From the NCBI RefSeq assembly GCF_003367395.1, contig NZ_CP031417.1, positions 248,001-312,000 on the forward strand: a stretch of DNA of 64,000 bases. The letters are read 5' to 3'. Position 1 is the stretch's first letter, and the number at the start of each line of letters is the position of its first letter. Made by a program: the position numbers and the translations under genes. Under the pieces are notes generated by a model, which had not been told where the DNA came from, ran no database searches, and saw only the letters and a list, made by a program, of their open reading frames with translations. The DNA is from Pseudolabrys taiwanensis (GTDB lineage Bacteria; Pseudomonadota; Alphaproteobacteria; Rhizobiales; Xanthobacteraceae). Shown in pieces: positions 1 through 8,664 of the stretch.

Positions 1-455
1 CCGGATTTGGCTTTGATCGCGGTCGTCAATCTGGCGATGCAGACGAGCTTCTTGTCGTCCGTCTCGACACGCACTTCCCACACATGCGTCTGGCGACCGA
101 GATGCAGCGGTGTCGCCACCGCGCGCACCGTCTCGCCCGCGCTCACCGGGCGGCAGTGATTGGCATTGATGTCGAGGCCCACGGCCGCATAGGCGTCGCG
201 ATCTACGGCCATCTGACTGGCAAGGCTTCCCACCGTCTCGGCGAGCGCAAGCGAGGCGCCGCCGTGCAGGAATCCCATGCGTTGCGCCGTGGACGACGTG
301 ACCCGGAGCTCCGCCACCAACTGGTTGTCGCCGATCTCGACGAAATGGATGCCGAGATGATCGACCAACGTGCCGCGCGTCAGCCGCGTCAATTCGTCGA
401 GGGTCCAGGCGTTCTTCCAGATCGAGTCCGCAGTGCTGTTGGCAGCGCCCGTCAT
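1..455 (-). CDS. Hotdog-fold thioesterase, PaaI/MenI-like (3' end cut by window edge)
   Basis: Reading the minus strand from the ATG at 455 gives about 151 residues before the window edge. The hotdog motif HGG lies at residues 64-66 and a likely catalytic Glu sits at 73 in LAET. The family hydrolyses acyl- or aroyl-CoA thioesters as small cytoplasmic oligomers of 130-155 residues, so only the last few residues should be missing. It starts 2 nt after the stop of the crotonase-fold gene upstream, so it is the last visible gene of the molybdenum-hydroxylase operon. Its likely role is to clear dead-end CoA esters of that pathway; the substrate is inferred only from context. Confidence 0.8.
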   Translation of the reverse strand, partial: MTGAANSTADSIWKNAWTLDELTRLTRGTLVDHLGIHFVEIGDNQLVAELRVTSSTAQRMGFLHGGASLALAETVGSLASQMAVDRDAYAAVGLDINANHCRPVSAGETVRAVATPLHLGRQTHVWEVRVETDDKKLVCIARLTTAIKAKS

Positions 456-457
456 GC

Positions 458-1255
458 TCAGCTCCCCTTGAACTTCGGCGGCCGCTTGGCGTGGAACGCC
501 TCGACGCCTTCGCGGAAATCGTCGGATTGACGCAGGCGGCTGTAGCAGTGGCCTTCGAGCTCGATGGCGATCGAGAGCGAGGCATCCTCGGTGTCATTGA
601 GCAGCTTCTTGGCCGTGCGCTGCGCGATCGGCGAGAAGGCACGCAATTCGTCGACCAGTTTGTCGGTCGCGGATTCGAGATCGGCATCGGCCACGCATTC
701 GGTGGCGAGGCCCCAATCGTAAGCCTGACGGCCCGGAATGCGCCGCGACCGCATCACGATGTCCTTCGTGCGCGTGATGCCGACGATCTTTTGCAGGCGC
801 GCCGATCCGCCGGAGCCGGGGATCTGGCCGAGCTTCTGCTCCGGCAGCGCGTACTGGCAGGTCTCCGACACGATGCGGAAATCGCAGGCCAGCGAGATTT
901 CGAAGCCGACGCCAAAGGTGTAGCCGCGGTTGGCGACGATCACGGGCTTGGCGCAGCGCGCCGGAGCGGCGATGTTCCAGGCGAGCTTCGAGACATGTTC
1001 GGGCGAAGCTTCGAGGAAGCCGCGAATGTAGCCGCCGGAGGAGAAGTGCTCGCCCATCGCGCGCAGCACGATGACGCGGACGCGATCGTCCTCGTCCAGC
1101 GCCTCGAACGCCTTCCGCAGTTGATCGCGCTGCGGCATGGAGATCGTGTTCATCGGCGCGCGGTCGAGCACGATGTCGGCGCGTTCGCGCGCCGCATCGA
1201 TCTCGACGCGGAAGCCGTCGAGGTTGGCGAGGTCGGGATGGGTCGTCTGGTTCAT
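458..1255 (-). CDS. Enoyl-CoA hydratase/isomerase-family protein, probable 2-oxoglutaroyl-CoA hydrolase (HmfE-like)
   Basis: A 265-aa crotonase-fold protein. The oxyanion-hole segments are visible around residues 69-80 (FSSGGYI) and 111-120 (GVGFEI), followed by ACDFRI. The canonical first loop (FCAGGD type) is changed, which suggests chemistry other than plain hydration. It follows an acyl-CoA ligase and a three-subunit molybdenum hydroxylase in the same operon. In furoate degradation the equivalent enzyme (HmfE) cleaves 2-oxoglutaroyl-CoA to 2-oxoglutarate and CoA, and is a crotonase homologue. The family is seen in the sequence; the specific reaction is inferred from gene order. A ring hydrolase of another CoA pathway is the main alternative. 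Confidence 0.8.
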   Translation of the reverse strand: MNQTTHPDLANLDGFRVEIDAARERADIVLDRAPMNTISMPQRDQLRKAFEALDEDDRVRVIVLRAMGEHFSSGGYIRGFLEASPEHVSKLAWNIAAPARCAKPVIVANRGYTFGVGFEISLACDFRIVSETCQYALPEQKLGQIPGSGGSARLQKIVGITRTKDIVMRSRRIPGRQAYDWGLATECVADADLESATDKLVDELRAFSPIAQRTAKKLLNDTEDASLSIAIELEGHCYSRLRQSDDFREGVEAFHAKRPPKFKGS

Positions 1256-1295
1256 GTTCGCTTTCTCTTGTTCGCTTGCTGAACGGTGAAGGGGG

Positions 1296-2849
1296 TCATG
1301 CGACGTGACTGTCGCTGCGGGCCGGGGTGGCCGGTTCGTAGTCGCCGGCGACGAGCTGACGGCGCAGCAGCTTTCCGACGGTCGATTTCGGGATCGCTTT
1401 GATGAACTCGAAGCGGCGCGGGCGCTTAAAATTGGCGAGGCCCGAGGTGCGGCAGTGCTGGTCGAGTTCTTGCGCGGTGACGGGCGCGGTCGCCACGATG
1501 AACGCCACGACGATCTTGCCCCAACGTTCGTCGGGCAGGCCGACCACCGCGACCTCGCCCACGGCGGGATGCTTCGACAGACAGCTTTCGATCTCGACAG
1601 GCGAGACGTTCTCGCCGCCGGTGATGATCATGTCGTCGGCGCGGCCGGTGACGAACAGATCGCCATCGCGATCCATGAAACCGGTGTCGCCGGTGAAATA
1701 CCAACCCTGCCGCAGGGATTTGGCATCGGCATCGGGGCGCCGCCAATAGCCCTCGAAGGCCTCGTCGCTCGAGGCCAGCGCGATGATCTCGCCTTCTTCA
1801 TCGGTGGCGGCAAGATCGTCGTGATTGGCGGCGTTGAGCTTGACCACACGGATATGCTGATTGAGGCCGGCCTTGCCCGCGCTACCGGGCTTGGCGGCGG
1901 CATCCTGATTGATCGTGAAGGTGTAGATCTCGGACGAGCCGTAGTGATTGACGAAGAGCTCGGGCTTGAACGCGTCGGTCAGTTTGGCCAGCAGGCCGTC
2001 CGTCATCGGCGCGCCGGCGAAGCCGAGCTTGCGGACCGAAGAAACGTCGGTACCGGCGAAGCGCGGATGGTGCACGAGGTCGTGGTACAACGTCGGCACC
2101 AGATAGAGATTGGTGATGCGCTCGGCCGCGATCAATTCGAGCGCGCGCACGATGTCGAAGCGCGGCAGGCACACGAAGGTGCCGCCGATGAGCGACATGG
2201 CGAGCAGCGAGCGGACACCCATCGTGTGGTAGAGCGGCATGACGCCGAGCGTGCATTCGCCGCGGCCGTAGAGATTCTGCGCCACATGCGCGAGCGCTGC
2301 CATGCGTTCGGCGCGGTGGCGGCGCGGCACGCCCTTCGGCTTGGCCGTGGTGCCCGAGGTGTAGAGCATGAGCGAGGTGGCATCCGCCGCGGCGCGCGGG
2401 ACGGCGGTCGGCGCCGCCGTTTCGGTCATCTTCGTGAAGGTGAGGTCTGAGCCGCTTGCCGGTTCGCCGACGGCGATGCGGATGATGCCTGCCGCGCGTT
2501 CGCTCTGGCGCACCGCTTCCACGGACACCTCTTCGAACACGATCGCCTTGGCGTCGGCATTGTCGATCACATAGTCGATCTCGTCGGCCTTCGCGCGCCA
2601 GTTGATCGGCGTGATGATGAGACCGGCGAACTGGCAGGCCCAATGCAGCGTCGCGGCTTCCCACCGGTTCTGCAGCGCCGTGACGACATGATCGCCGGCC
2701 GACAGGCCGAGCCCGTCGAGCGCGGCAACGACAGAGGAAATCGTCTTGAGCCATGCCGCATAGGTCAGCCGCACGTCGCCATCGACGATCGCGACGGCGT
2801 TCGGGTCGCGCCCGACACTGGCGATGAAGCTGGTGCCGAGATCAAACAT
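1296..2849 (-). CDS. AMP-binding acyl/aryl-CoA ligase, probable 2-furoyl-CoA synthetase (HmfD-like)
   Basis: This 517-aa member of the adenylate-forming (ANL) superfamily has the P-loop motif YTSGTTAKPKGV at residues 163-174, the A5-like segment YGSSE, the TGDTG...GRADD hinge region and a C-terminal catalytic lysine in STVGK. It would activate a carboxylic acid to its CoA thioester with ATP in the cytoplasm. Its start overlaps the end of the [2Fe-2S] subunit gene by 8 nt, which indicates translational coupling to the hydroxylase. With a CoA-ester hydroxylase and a crotonase-fold hydrolase in one operon, furoate is the best guess for substrate; benzoate-like acids remain possible. Confidence 0.85.
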   Translation of the reverse strand: MFDLGTSFIASVGRDPNAVAIVDGDVRLTYAAWLKTISSVVAALDGLGLSAGDHVVTALQNRWEAATLHWACQFAGLIITPINWRAKADEIDYVIDNADAKAIVFEEVSVEAVRQSERAAGIIRIAVGEPASGSDLTFTKMTETAAPTAVPRAAADATSLMLYTSGTTAKPKGVPRRHRAERMAALAHVAQNLYGRGECTLGVMPLYHTMGVRSLLAMSLIGGTFVCLPRFDIVRALELIAAERITNLYLVPTLYHDLVHHPRFAGTDVSSVRKLGFAGAPMTDGLLAKLTDAFKPELFVNHYGSSEIYTFTINQDAAAKPGSAGKAGLNQHIRVVKLNAANHDDLAATDEEGEIIALASSDEAFEGYWRRPDADAKSLRQGWYFTGDTGFMDRDGDLFVTGRADDMIITGGENVSPVEIESCLSKHPAVGEVAVVGLPDERWGKIVVAFIVATAPVTAQELDQHCRTSGLANFKRPRRFEFIKAIPKSTVGKLLRRQLVAGDYEPATPARSDSHVA

Positions 2850-3351
2850 TCGCAGTGCTCTCCTGAAGGATGGACGCAGCGTCGAGAATGGCGGCGATGA
2901 TCGGCGTGTAGCCGGTGCATCGGCACAGGTGACCGCCGACGACTTCGCGCACTTCGGCCTCGGTCGGGTTCGGCCGCTCGCGCAGGAGCGCCGCCGCGGA
3001 CATCAAAATGCCGGCGGTGCAGAAGCCGCATTGCAGCGCATGATGCCGGCGGAAGGCGGCTTGCAGGACGCTGAGTTCGTCGGCGCGTGGCGCCAGTCCT
3101 TCGACCGTCCGCACCGTGCGGCCTTCCAGTTGCACGGCCAGCGTCAGACAGGCGCGGGCCGGGACATCGTCGATCCAGATGGTGCAGGCGCCGCACACGC
3201 CGTGTTCGCAGCCGACATGCGTGCCGGTCAGTCCGAGCGTGTGGCGCAGGGCATCGGTCGCCAAGGTCCGCGTCTCGACGTCCATGCGCGCCGGCTGGCC
3301 GTTGATCGTGAAGGCAACGACGTGGCGTTGCTTGGCGCTCAACCGCGGCAT
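2842..3351 (-). CDS. [2Fe-2S] small subunit of a xanthine dehydrogenase-family hydroxylase (2-furoyl-CoA dehydrogenase-like)
   Basis: A 169-aa protein with both iron-sulfur domains of the family. The N-terminal plant-ferredoxin-type cluster uses Cys48, Cys53, Cys56 and Cys68 (GCEHGVCGAC then C). The C-terminal helical cluster is shown by QCGFCTAG and HLCRCTGY. It passes electrons from the molybdenum site to FAD. I chose the ATG at 3351 because the family N-terminus (basic start, then FTINGQP) follows it; longer in-frame starts lie inside the preceding gene. It overlaps the FAD subunit gene by 13 nt and the ligase gene by 8 nt. Confidence 0.88.
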   Translation of the reverse strand: MPRLSAKQRHVVAFTINGQPARMDVETRTLATDALRHTLGLTGTHVGCEHGVCGACTIWIDDVPARACLTLAVQLEGRTVRTVEGLAPRADELSVLQAAFRRHHALQCGFCTAGILMSAAALLRERPNPTEAEVREVVGGHLCRCTGYTPIIAAILDAASILQESTANV

Positions 3352-4166
3352 CGCGTGGCCTCCTCGATGACGGCGCGGCCGATGTTGCGCACCAGATCGC
3401 GCCGCAGCCGCGCGGTGGCGTGGATGTCCTCGCGCGCGTCGAGCTCCCAGGCGAAGGCGTTCAGCGCATCGTCGAGCGCCGAGCCGTTCAGCAGCGGCCA
3501 CGAGCGGCGTGACGGCGCATCGGCGACGCCGCCGACGGAAAAATGAATGTCGCGCGCGGTGACGACCGCCGCGCAGCCGACGATCGCGAAGTCGCCGTGC
3601 CGCCGCGCCACCTCGCGGAAGGCATAGCCGGCGCCTCGTTCGGCGACGGGGAACGCGACGGCTTCGATCATCTCGTCGTCGTTCTTGGCCGTCGTCATCA
3701 TGCCGGTGAAGAAGCTGTCGGCCTTGACCGTTCGCCGCTTGGCCCGCGAGCGCAGCCGGATTTCGCCGTCGAGCGCGACGAGGCAGAGCGGGATTTCCGC
3801 GCTCGGGTCGGCATGCGCGGTCGAGCCGCAGATCGTGCCGCGCGATCGGGTCTGGTAATGGCCGAGCCAGGGGAGAGCCGCCGCGAGCAGCGGCTGCTCT
3901 TGCGCGAGCTCGGGCCTTGCCAGCAGCCGCGCCTGCCGCACGGCGGCCGGCACGACGATCATGTTGCGCTCGCGCTTGATCTCATCGAGCCCGGCGATGC
4001 GCATGATGTCGATCAGCACGGCGGGCTTGGCGAGCCGCATGTTCAGCATCGGCATCAGCGACTGGCCGCCGGCGATGATGCGTGCATCGGCGCCGTGTTC
4101 GGCCAGCGCCGCCAGCGCTTCGTCGATGGTCTCGGCGCGGAGATAATCGAAGGCTGCCGGCTTCAT
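3339..4166 (-). CDS. FAD-binding middle subunit of a xanthine dehydrogenase-family hydroxylase
   Basis: A 275-aa CoxM-type subunit. The two FAD-binding stretches are AGGQSLMPMLNMRLAKP near residue 40 and GTICGSTAHADPSAE near residue 110, both typical of the family, with the CO-dehydrogenase flavoprotein C-terminal domain after residue 165. It accepts electrons from the [2Fe-2S] subunit and hands them to the respiratory chain or another acceptor. The ATG at 4166 overlaps the stop of the large-subunit gene (ATGA), and the same frame stays open far upstream only as a shadow of that gene. Confidence 0.88.
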   Translation of the reverse strand: MKPAAFDYLRAETIDEALAALAEHGADARIIAGGQSLMPMLNMRLAKPAVLIDIMRIAGLDEIKRERNMIVVPAAVRQARLLARPELAQEQPLLAAALPWLGHYQTRSRGTICGSTAHADPSAEIPLCLVALDGEIRLRSRAKRRTVKADSFFTGMMTTAKNDDEMIEAVAFPVAERGAGYAFREVARRHGDFAIVGCAAVVTARDIHFSVGGVADAPSRRSWPLLNGSALDDALNAFAWELDAREDIHATARLRRDLVRNIGRAVIEEATRCRG

Positions 4167-7108
4167 CCGCGCCTCCCGAACAGGCGCGAGAACCAGGAGC
4201 CTTGCCGCGGCGCGGCGCGGCGGCCGAGCGCCGCAAAGAACTGGCCGATGATCGCGCGCGCGGCGCCGTCGAGCAGGCGGCCGCCGATCGAGGCGACCTT
4301 GCCGCCGACCGCGGCCTCGTAGGAATAAGCGATGACGGTGCCGCCGCTGCCGTCGGCTGACAACGTCACGCGCCCGGCGCCGCCGCCGGTGCCGAGCGCG
4401 CCGACGACTGAGCCGGACAAGGTCGCGGCGCGCGGCGCGTCGAGATCGGAAAGTTGAATCTCCGCTTTGTAGCGGCCCTTCACCGGGCCGACGCCCAACG
4501 TCACGTCGGCCTTGAAATGCGTCGGCGACAGTTTCTGCACGCCGTGGCAGCCGGGAATGATGGAGGCGAGAACGTCGACGTCGAGCAGCATGTCCCAGAT
4601 CGCCGACGGTTCGGCGGCGACGCGCGCCTCGCCTTCGCCGCGCAAAGTGCGATCGCCGGGCTTGGCTTTGGGCGCGGCGGCCTTCGTCGCTTGCGGCGGA
4701 GGCGGCGGCTCCGGCGTATCGATGAGCGCGTTCACGGTGCCGAGCTTGAGCGGCAGCGTCACGTCGCTGACGCTCAGCGCATCGGCCACCGCATTGGCGA
4801 AGCAGACCGGCGTCGACATGCAATTGCCTTCGCCGACGCCTTTGGCGCCGAGCGGGGTGAAAGGCGAGGGCGTCTCGATGTGGAGGATGTCGATGTCCGG
4901 CGTTTCCGTCGCGGTCGGCAGCAGATAATCGGCGAAGGTACCGGTCAGGAACGCGCCGTCGTCGGCATAGGCCAGCTCTTCGTAGAACGTCGCGCCGAGG
5001 GCTTGGGCGAAGCCGCCGCGGATCTGCCCTTCCACCATGCCGGGATGCAGGATGCGGCCGCAGTCGTGCATCGTGATGTATTTGTCGATGAGCACCTTGC
5101 CGGTCGCGCGATCCACTTCGATGCCGCACATGTCGAAGATGAAGCCGTGGCAGAGCGACGAATTGATCTCGTCGGCCGGTGTCGGCGCGGTGAGCTCCGG
5201 CGGCGTCCAGAACACGGTCTCGCGGATGGTCTGATCGCCGGCATCGCCGACCAAGGCCGGCGACCAATGCGACAGCGCGGCGATGCGCGCGAACGGCATC
5301 ACCGCCTTTTCGTGCGGTCCGCGAATCTTGCCGTCGGCGAACGTGATCTCGTCGGCTTCGACGCGCAACTGTTCGGCGGCGATCTTTGCAAGCTTGGTGC
5401 GCAGGCGCTCCGCCGCGAGATGGCTCGCACCGGCGACGGCCGCGGCGAAGCGGCTGGAGTAATTGCCCGACGCGATCGACCAGGCGTCCTTGCCGGTGTC
5501 GAGATCGGTCGCGACACGGATGTCGTCGGGTTTCAAGCCGAGCACGTCGGCGACGACTTGCGCGATGACGGTGCGATGGCCCTGACCCTGCGGCGTCGAT
5601 GAAATATGCACGCTGACCGAGCCGACGGGATCGATGGCGATGGTCGCCGTCGCCTGCGCGCCGTTCTTCGGCCCCGCCTTGGCGCGCTCGTTCGCGGTCA
5701 GCACGGTGGTGATGTAGCCCATGTTCGAGACGCTGGGCTCGACTACGGCGGTGAAACCGATGCCATAGAGGCGCCCCGCCGCGCGGGCTTCGTCGCGGCG
5801 GCGGCGCAGTTCCTGCAAGCGGCCGTCGCCGACGGCGGCATCGAGCGCGCCGATATAATCGCCGGAATCGTAAAGCGCGCCCGTCGCCGTGCGATAGGGA
5901 AAGGCCTCGGTTTGAATGAGATTGCGCCGGATCACGTCGACCGGATCGAGTTTCAATTCGACGGCGATCCGCTGCATCAGGCGCTCGAGCGCGAAATACA
6001 CCTGCGGTCCGCCGAAGCCGCGCACGAGGCCGGTCGGCGTCTTGTTGGTGAGCGCGACGCGGTTGCGGATGGCAACGTTCCGGACGTCGTAGGCGCCGGT
6101 CATGTTGCCGTGCATGCGATAGAGCGTCGCCGGCTCGGGCGCGCGCGGATAGGCGCCGCAGTCCTCGATCTGGTCCCAATCGAGCGCGGTGATGCGGCCT
6201 TCGCTCGTCACCGCGGCCTTGAGCGTTGTGACGCGGTTCGTCGCGGCGGTCGCGGCCACGAGATGTTCGAGGCGGTCCTCGATCCATTTGACCGGGCGGC
6301 CGCAAAGCCGCGCCGCCACCGCCATGAGGATGACGTAAGGCGCAACGCCTTGTTTGACGCCGAAGCTGCCGCCTGAGTCCGGCGGCATGCGCAACCGCAG
6401 CCGGTTGCCGGACACCTTCAGCGCGCGCGACAGCACGGCGTGAATGCTGAACGGGCCCTGGAAGTTGGTGAGGATGTCGTAGACGCCCTCATGCGGATCG
6501 TATTCGGCGACGACGCCGAACGTTTCCATGGGCGCGCCGGTGTTGCGCGGATAATGGATGGAGATCGATATCGTGCGATCCGCTTGCGCGAAGGCCGCCT
6601 CCGGATCGCCGTAGCGGAAGGTGCGGTCGCTGACGACGTTCGACGATGTGCCGTCGTGCAGCAACGGCGCGTCCGCGCGGCCGCTGGCGACCGGATCGAC
6701 CACGGCCGGCCGCTGACGATAGGTGATCTCGATCAGATCGAGCGCGTCTTCGGCGATGTACCGCGTGTCCGCCACCGCGATGGCGACCGGCTCGCCGGCG
6801 TAACGCACGCGATCGACGGCAATCGGCCAGTTCTCGACGGCGCTCTTCAGGCCGGCGACCATGGGCGTCGTGAGCGCCGCGACATCTTTGCCGCAGATGA
6901 TCGCCACAACGCCGGGCAGCGCTTTCGCCGCCGCGATGTCGCACGCAACGATGTCGGCGTGGGCGTGCGGTGAGCGCAGGATCGCGGCATGCAGTGTGCC
7001 TGGGCGGATCGGCAGGTCGTCGACGAACCGGCCGCGTCCGGTCAGAAGCGCGGCGTCTTCGACGCGCGGCAGCGACTGGCCTGTCCAGGGTGAGCTCTCA
7101 ACTCGCAA
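4163..7108 (-). CDS. Molybdenum large subunit of a xanthine dehydrogenase-family hydroxylase, fused to a C-terminal CoxG/SRPBCC domain
   Basis: A 981-aa protein. Residues about 1-800 are the molybdopterin-binding subunit, with GGSFGVKQG, RGFGGPQ and the catalytic-glutamate motif GVGEG near residue 745. After a proline-rich linker (PEPPPPPQ) comes a CoxG-like SRPBCC domain (about 835-960: PGCHGVQKL, GVGPVKGRY, GGKVASIGGR). CoxG is normally a separate protein of CO-dehydrogenase clusters linked to maturation or membrane attachment. The start is a TTG with GGGAG placed 8 nt upstream. In this operon it would hydroxylate a ring such as furoyl-CoA at C5; the substrate is inferred from neighbours. 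Confidence 0.87.
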   Translation of the reverse strand: MRVESSPWTGQSLPRVEDAALLTGRGRFVDDLPIRPGTLHAAILRSPHAHADIVACDIAAAKALPGVVAIICGKDVAALTTPMVAGLKSAVENWPIAVDRVRYAGEPVAIAVADTRYIAEDALDLIEITYRQRPAVVDPVASGRADAPLLHDGTSSNVVSDRTFRYGDPEAAFAQADRTISISIHYPRNTGAPMETFGVVAEYDPHEGVYDILTNFQGPFSIHAVLSRALKVSGNRLRLRMPPDSGGSFGVKQGVAPYVILMAVAARLCGRPVKWIEDRLEHLVAATAATNRVTTLKAAVTSEGRITALDWDQIEDCGAYPRAPEPATLYRMHGNMTGAYDVRNVAIRNRVALTNKTPTGLVRGFGGPQVYFALERLMQRIAVELKLDPVDVIRRNLIQTEAFPYRTATGALYDSGDYIGALDAAVGDGRLQELRRRRDEARAAGRLYGIGFTAVVEPSVSNMGYITTVLTANERAKAGPKNGAQATATIAIDPVGSVSVHISSTPQGQGHRTVIAQVVADVLGLKPDDIRVATDLDTGKDAWSIASGNYSSRFAAAVAGASHLAAERLRTKLAKIAAEQLRVEADEITFADGKIRGPHEKAVMPFARIAALSHWSPALVGDAGDQTIRETVFWTPPELTAPTPADEINSSLCHGFIFDMCGIEVDRATGKVLIDKYITMHDCGRILHPGMVEGQIRGGFAQALGATFYEELAYADDGAFLTGTFADYLLPTATETPDIDILHIETPSPFTPLGAKGVGEGNCMSTPVCFANAVADALSVSDVTLPLKLGTVNALIDTPEPPPPPQATKAAAPKAKPGDRTLRGEGEARVAAEPSAIWDMLLDVDVLASIIPGCHGVQKLSPTHFKADVTLGVGPVKGRYKAEIQLSDLDAPRAATLSGSVVGALGTGGGAGRVTLSADGSGGTVIAYSYEAAVGGKVASIGGRLLDGAARAIIGQFFAALGRRAAPRQGSWFSRLFGRRG

Positions 7109-7227
7109 CGACGTTTCTCCCTCGCGCGCATCTTCGGGGCGCTTGAGGGCGGCAAACTGCTCTGCGTGTCGGTGAGCGGCGATCCCGGACGGTCGCGCGT
7201 TTTACCAAATAGTCTCAAAAACGGGGA

Positions 7228-8073
7228 TCAGGCGCCGAGACGGGCGACCGTGCGGAATTCGCTCGGCGGAACGCTGCAATGATCGCGGAAGAAGCGGGTG
7301 AAGTGCGCCTGCGCGGTGAAGCCCAGCCGGTCGCTGATGGTGGCCAACGACGCATTGCTGTCGATGATGGCGGCGACCGCCATCTCGACCTTGAGCATGT
7401 TCATGAACACATGCGGCGTCACGCCGGTCGAGCGTTCGAACATCCGGAAGAAGTGCGCCCGCGACATGCCGGCGGCCTTGGACAGATCGGTGACGCTCAA
7501 GCGCGCCGTCGGGTCGCTGCGCATCAGCGAAATCGAGTTGCGCACGCGCCAGTCGACGCGCGCGTTCTGCGACAATTCGCGCAAGGAGGCGCCGATGGTC
7601 CGCCACGGCGTGAAGCGCTGGATGACGGCCAGCATCAGCTCCGACAGCAGCTGCTCCTGATGCTTGCGCGCTTCCGGCTCGTGCACCATCTCGGCGGCGA
7701 GATCGAGCGCCAGCCTGCGGATATGCGCGGTCATGCTGCCGGCGGATTGCTCGAAGAAGCCGGGGGCGCCGCTGGCCGCCCAGTTCGACCGGAACGTCCG
7801 CAGCCATTCCGGCTCGATATAGAGCGCGAGAATCAGCGCATTCTTGCGATGCGGATTGTGCACATAGGCGTGCGGTTCCCACGCATTGACGAGCACGGCC
7901 ATCTCGTCCGTCAGCGGCACCACTTTGTCGCCGACGAGAAACTGCGTGTCGTCGCCGTCGACCTTGAGCAGCACATGGCAATGCGGATGGGCATGACGGA
8001 CAAGGCTGCGGTCCATGTCCAGTAATGCCACACGTCCGAACTCGCCGTGTGCGATGCGCAATGCGTCCGACAT
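7228..8073 (-). CDS. AraC-family transcriptional regulator
   Basis: A 281-aa protein with an N-terminal cupin-like sensor region (residues 1-150, with HPHCHVLL and a WEPHAY segment) and a C-terminal double helix-turn-helix of the AraC/XylS type from about residue 180 (LSVTDLSKAAGMSRAHFFRMF, then ATISDRLGFTAQAHFTRFF). ATG start with AAGGAT 6 nt upstream. It lies directly upstream of, and in the same direction as, the hydroxylase operon with 119 nt between, so it is the probable effector-responsive activator of that operon. Two dyads sit in its own upstream region. Confidence 0.88.
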   Translation of the reverse strand: MSDALRIAHGEFGRVALLDMDRSLVRHAHPHCHVLLKVDGDDTQFLVGDKVVPLTDEMAVLVNAWEPHAYVHNPHRKNALILALYIEPEWLRTFRSNWAASGAPGFFEQSAGSMTAHIRRLALDLAAEMVHEPEARKHQEQLLSELMLAVIQRFTPWRTIGASLRELSQNARVDWRVRNSISLMRSDPTARLSVTDLSKAAGMSRAHFFRMFERSTGVTPHVFMNMLKVEMAVAAIIDSNASLATISDRLGFTAQAHFTRFFRDHCSVPPSEFRTVARLGA

Positions 8074-8114
8074 CGATATCCTTGGCTCAGCGGGAGCTGA
8101 AAGCGGCTTTCATT

Positions 8115-8159
8115 ATAGGGGTATCACGCGCCCTATAGCCACTACCCAAAGTAGTGGCG
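8115..8159. promoter_or_regulatory. Two adjacent dyads upstream of the AraC-type gene
   Basis: TATAGGG at 8115-8121 is mirrored by CCCTATA at 8132-8138. Immediately after it, GCCACTAC (8139-8146) is mirrored by GTAGTGGC (8152-8159) with a 5-nt gap. Both dyads are perfect and abut each other, 42-86 nt upstream of the regulator start. They could be operators for autoregulation or part of the promoter. No matching copies were noticed in the 119-nt gap before the hydroxylase operon. Confidence 0.45.
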
Positions 8160-8318
8160 GCATTCTCGCGTTCGGACGTTGTCGCACGATGTTCCGCCGC
8201 GCGGTGTTCTCACCGCGAAGGCCCGGGCGCATCGGCCGCCGCTAATTGGCGCGGGAGCGCCACCGCCCGCGGGCTTTCAGGGCAGGGTCCACGAGAGAGG
8301 CCGGCGGCCGGCGCCGCC

Positions 8319-8519
8319 TCAAATGCCCATTTGCGTCCCGCGCTTTTGCAGATCGCTATCGCCGGTCGAGATCTCGCACACGGGGCACGCGAACCTTTGC
8401 TGCTCGTTGTCCGCGCCATCGCGAGAAACGCAGGCGAGCCACATTTGCGAGCCGCATTGTGGACACGTGGGCCGGTCGATTTCGTTTTGCCGAAAATGGA
8501 TGTTCTTGCTGTGCGGCAC
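8319..8519 (-). CDS. Small zinc-ribbon-like hypothetical protein
   Basis: A 66-aa ORF with a GTG start preceded by AAAGGAGAG at about 7 nt, a strong ribosome site. It contains two CxxC knuckles (TCPQCGS near residue 19 and ACPVCEI near residue 48), so it probably binds one zinc. No catalytic motif is present and no function is claimed. It is the first gene of the accessory island and lies downstream of a leader sequence that occurs again before another small gene near 13.15 kb. The real coding status is supported by the ribosome site and paired cysteines. Confidence 0.55.
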   Translation of the reverse strand: MPHSKNIHFRQNEIDRPTCPQCGSQMWLACVSRDGADNEQQRFACPVCEISTGDSDLQKRGTQMGI

Positions 8520-8543
8520 GATTTCTCTCCTTTTTCGTCGCTA

Positions 8544-8585
8544 GGCGGGAGCGCGGTCGTGTCTCTCAGCCACCGGCGCCTACGG
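8544..8585 (-). promoter_or_regulatory. Repeated leader element, copy A
   Basis: On the plus strand this reads GGCGGGAGC (8544-8552), 8 nt, then a 25-nt block (8561-8585) beginning GTCTCTCAGCC. The identical 25-nt block plus GGCGGGAGC recurs at 13165-13205. In both places it lies within about 45 nt upstream of the start of a small minus-strand gene and downstream of a copy of the 73-aa gene. The two small genes are unrelated, so the conserved part is regulatory: a promoter or an RNA leader. Confidence 0.5.
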
Positions 8586-8664
8586 ATAGGGGCTTGGCCG
8601 GTGATGTTCTTAATCTATATCGCCACGGCGCCTACTTAAGTGTCATTAGACATAGTGGCGCGCT

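Noticed and set aside
3339..6305. 988-codon frame merging the FAD subunit with upstream sequence
   Set aside because: Only the last 275 codons match a family; the rest is the out-of-frame shadow of the molybdenum subunit.
8561..8585. CTGAGA in the minus-strand reading of the leader as a TPP riboswitch piece
   Set aside because: The other conserved TPP elements and any thiamine gene are missing.
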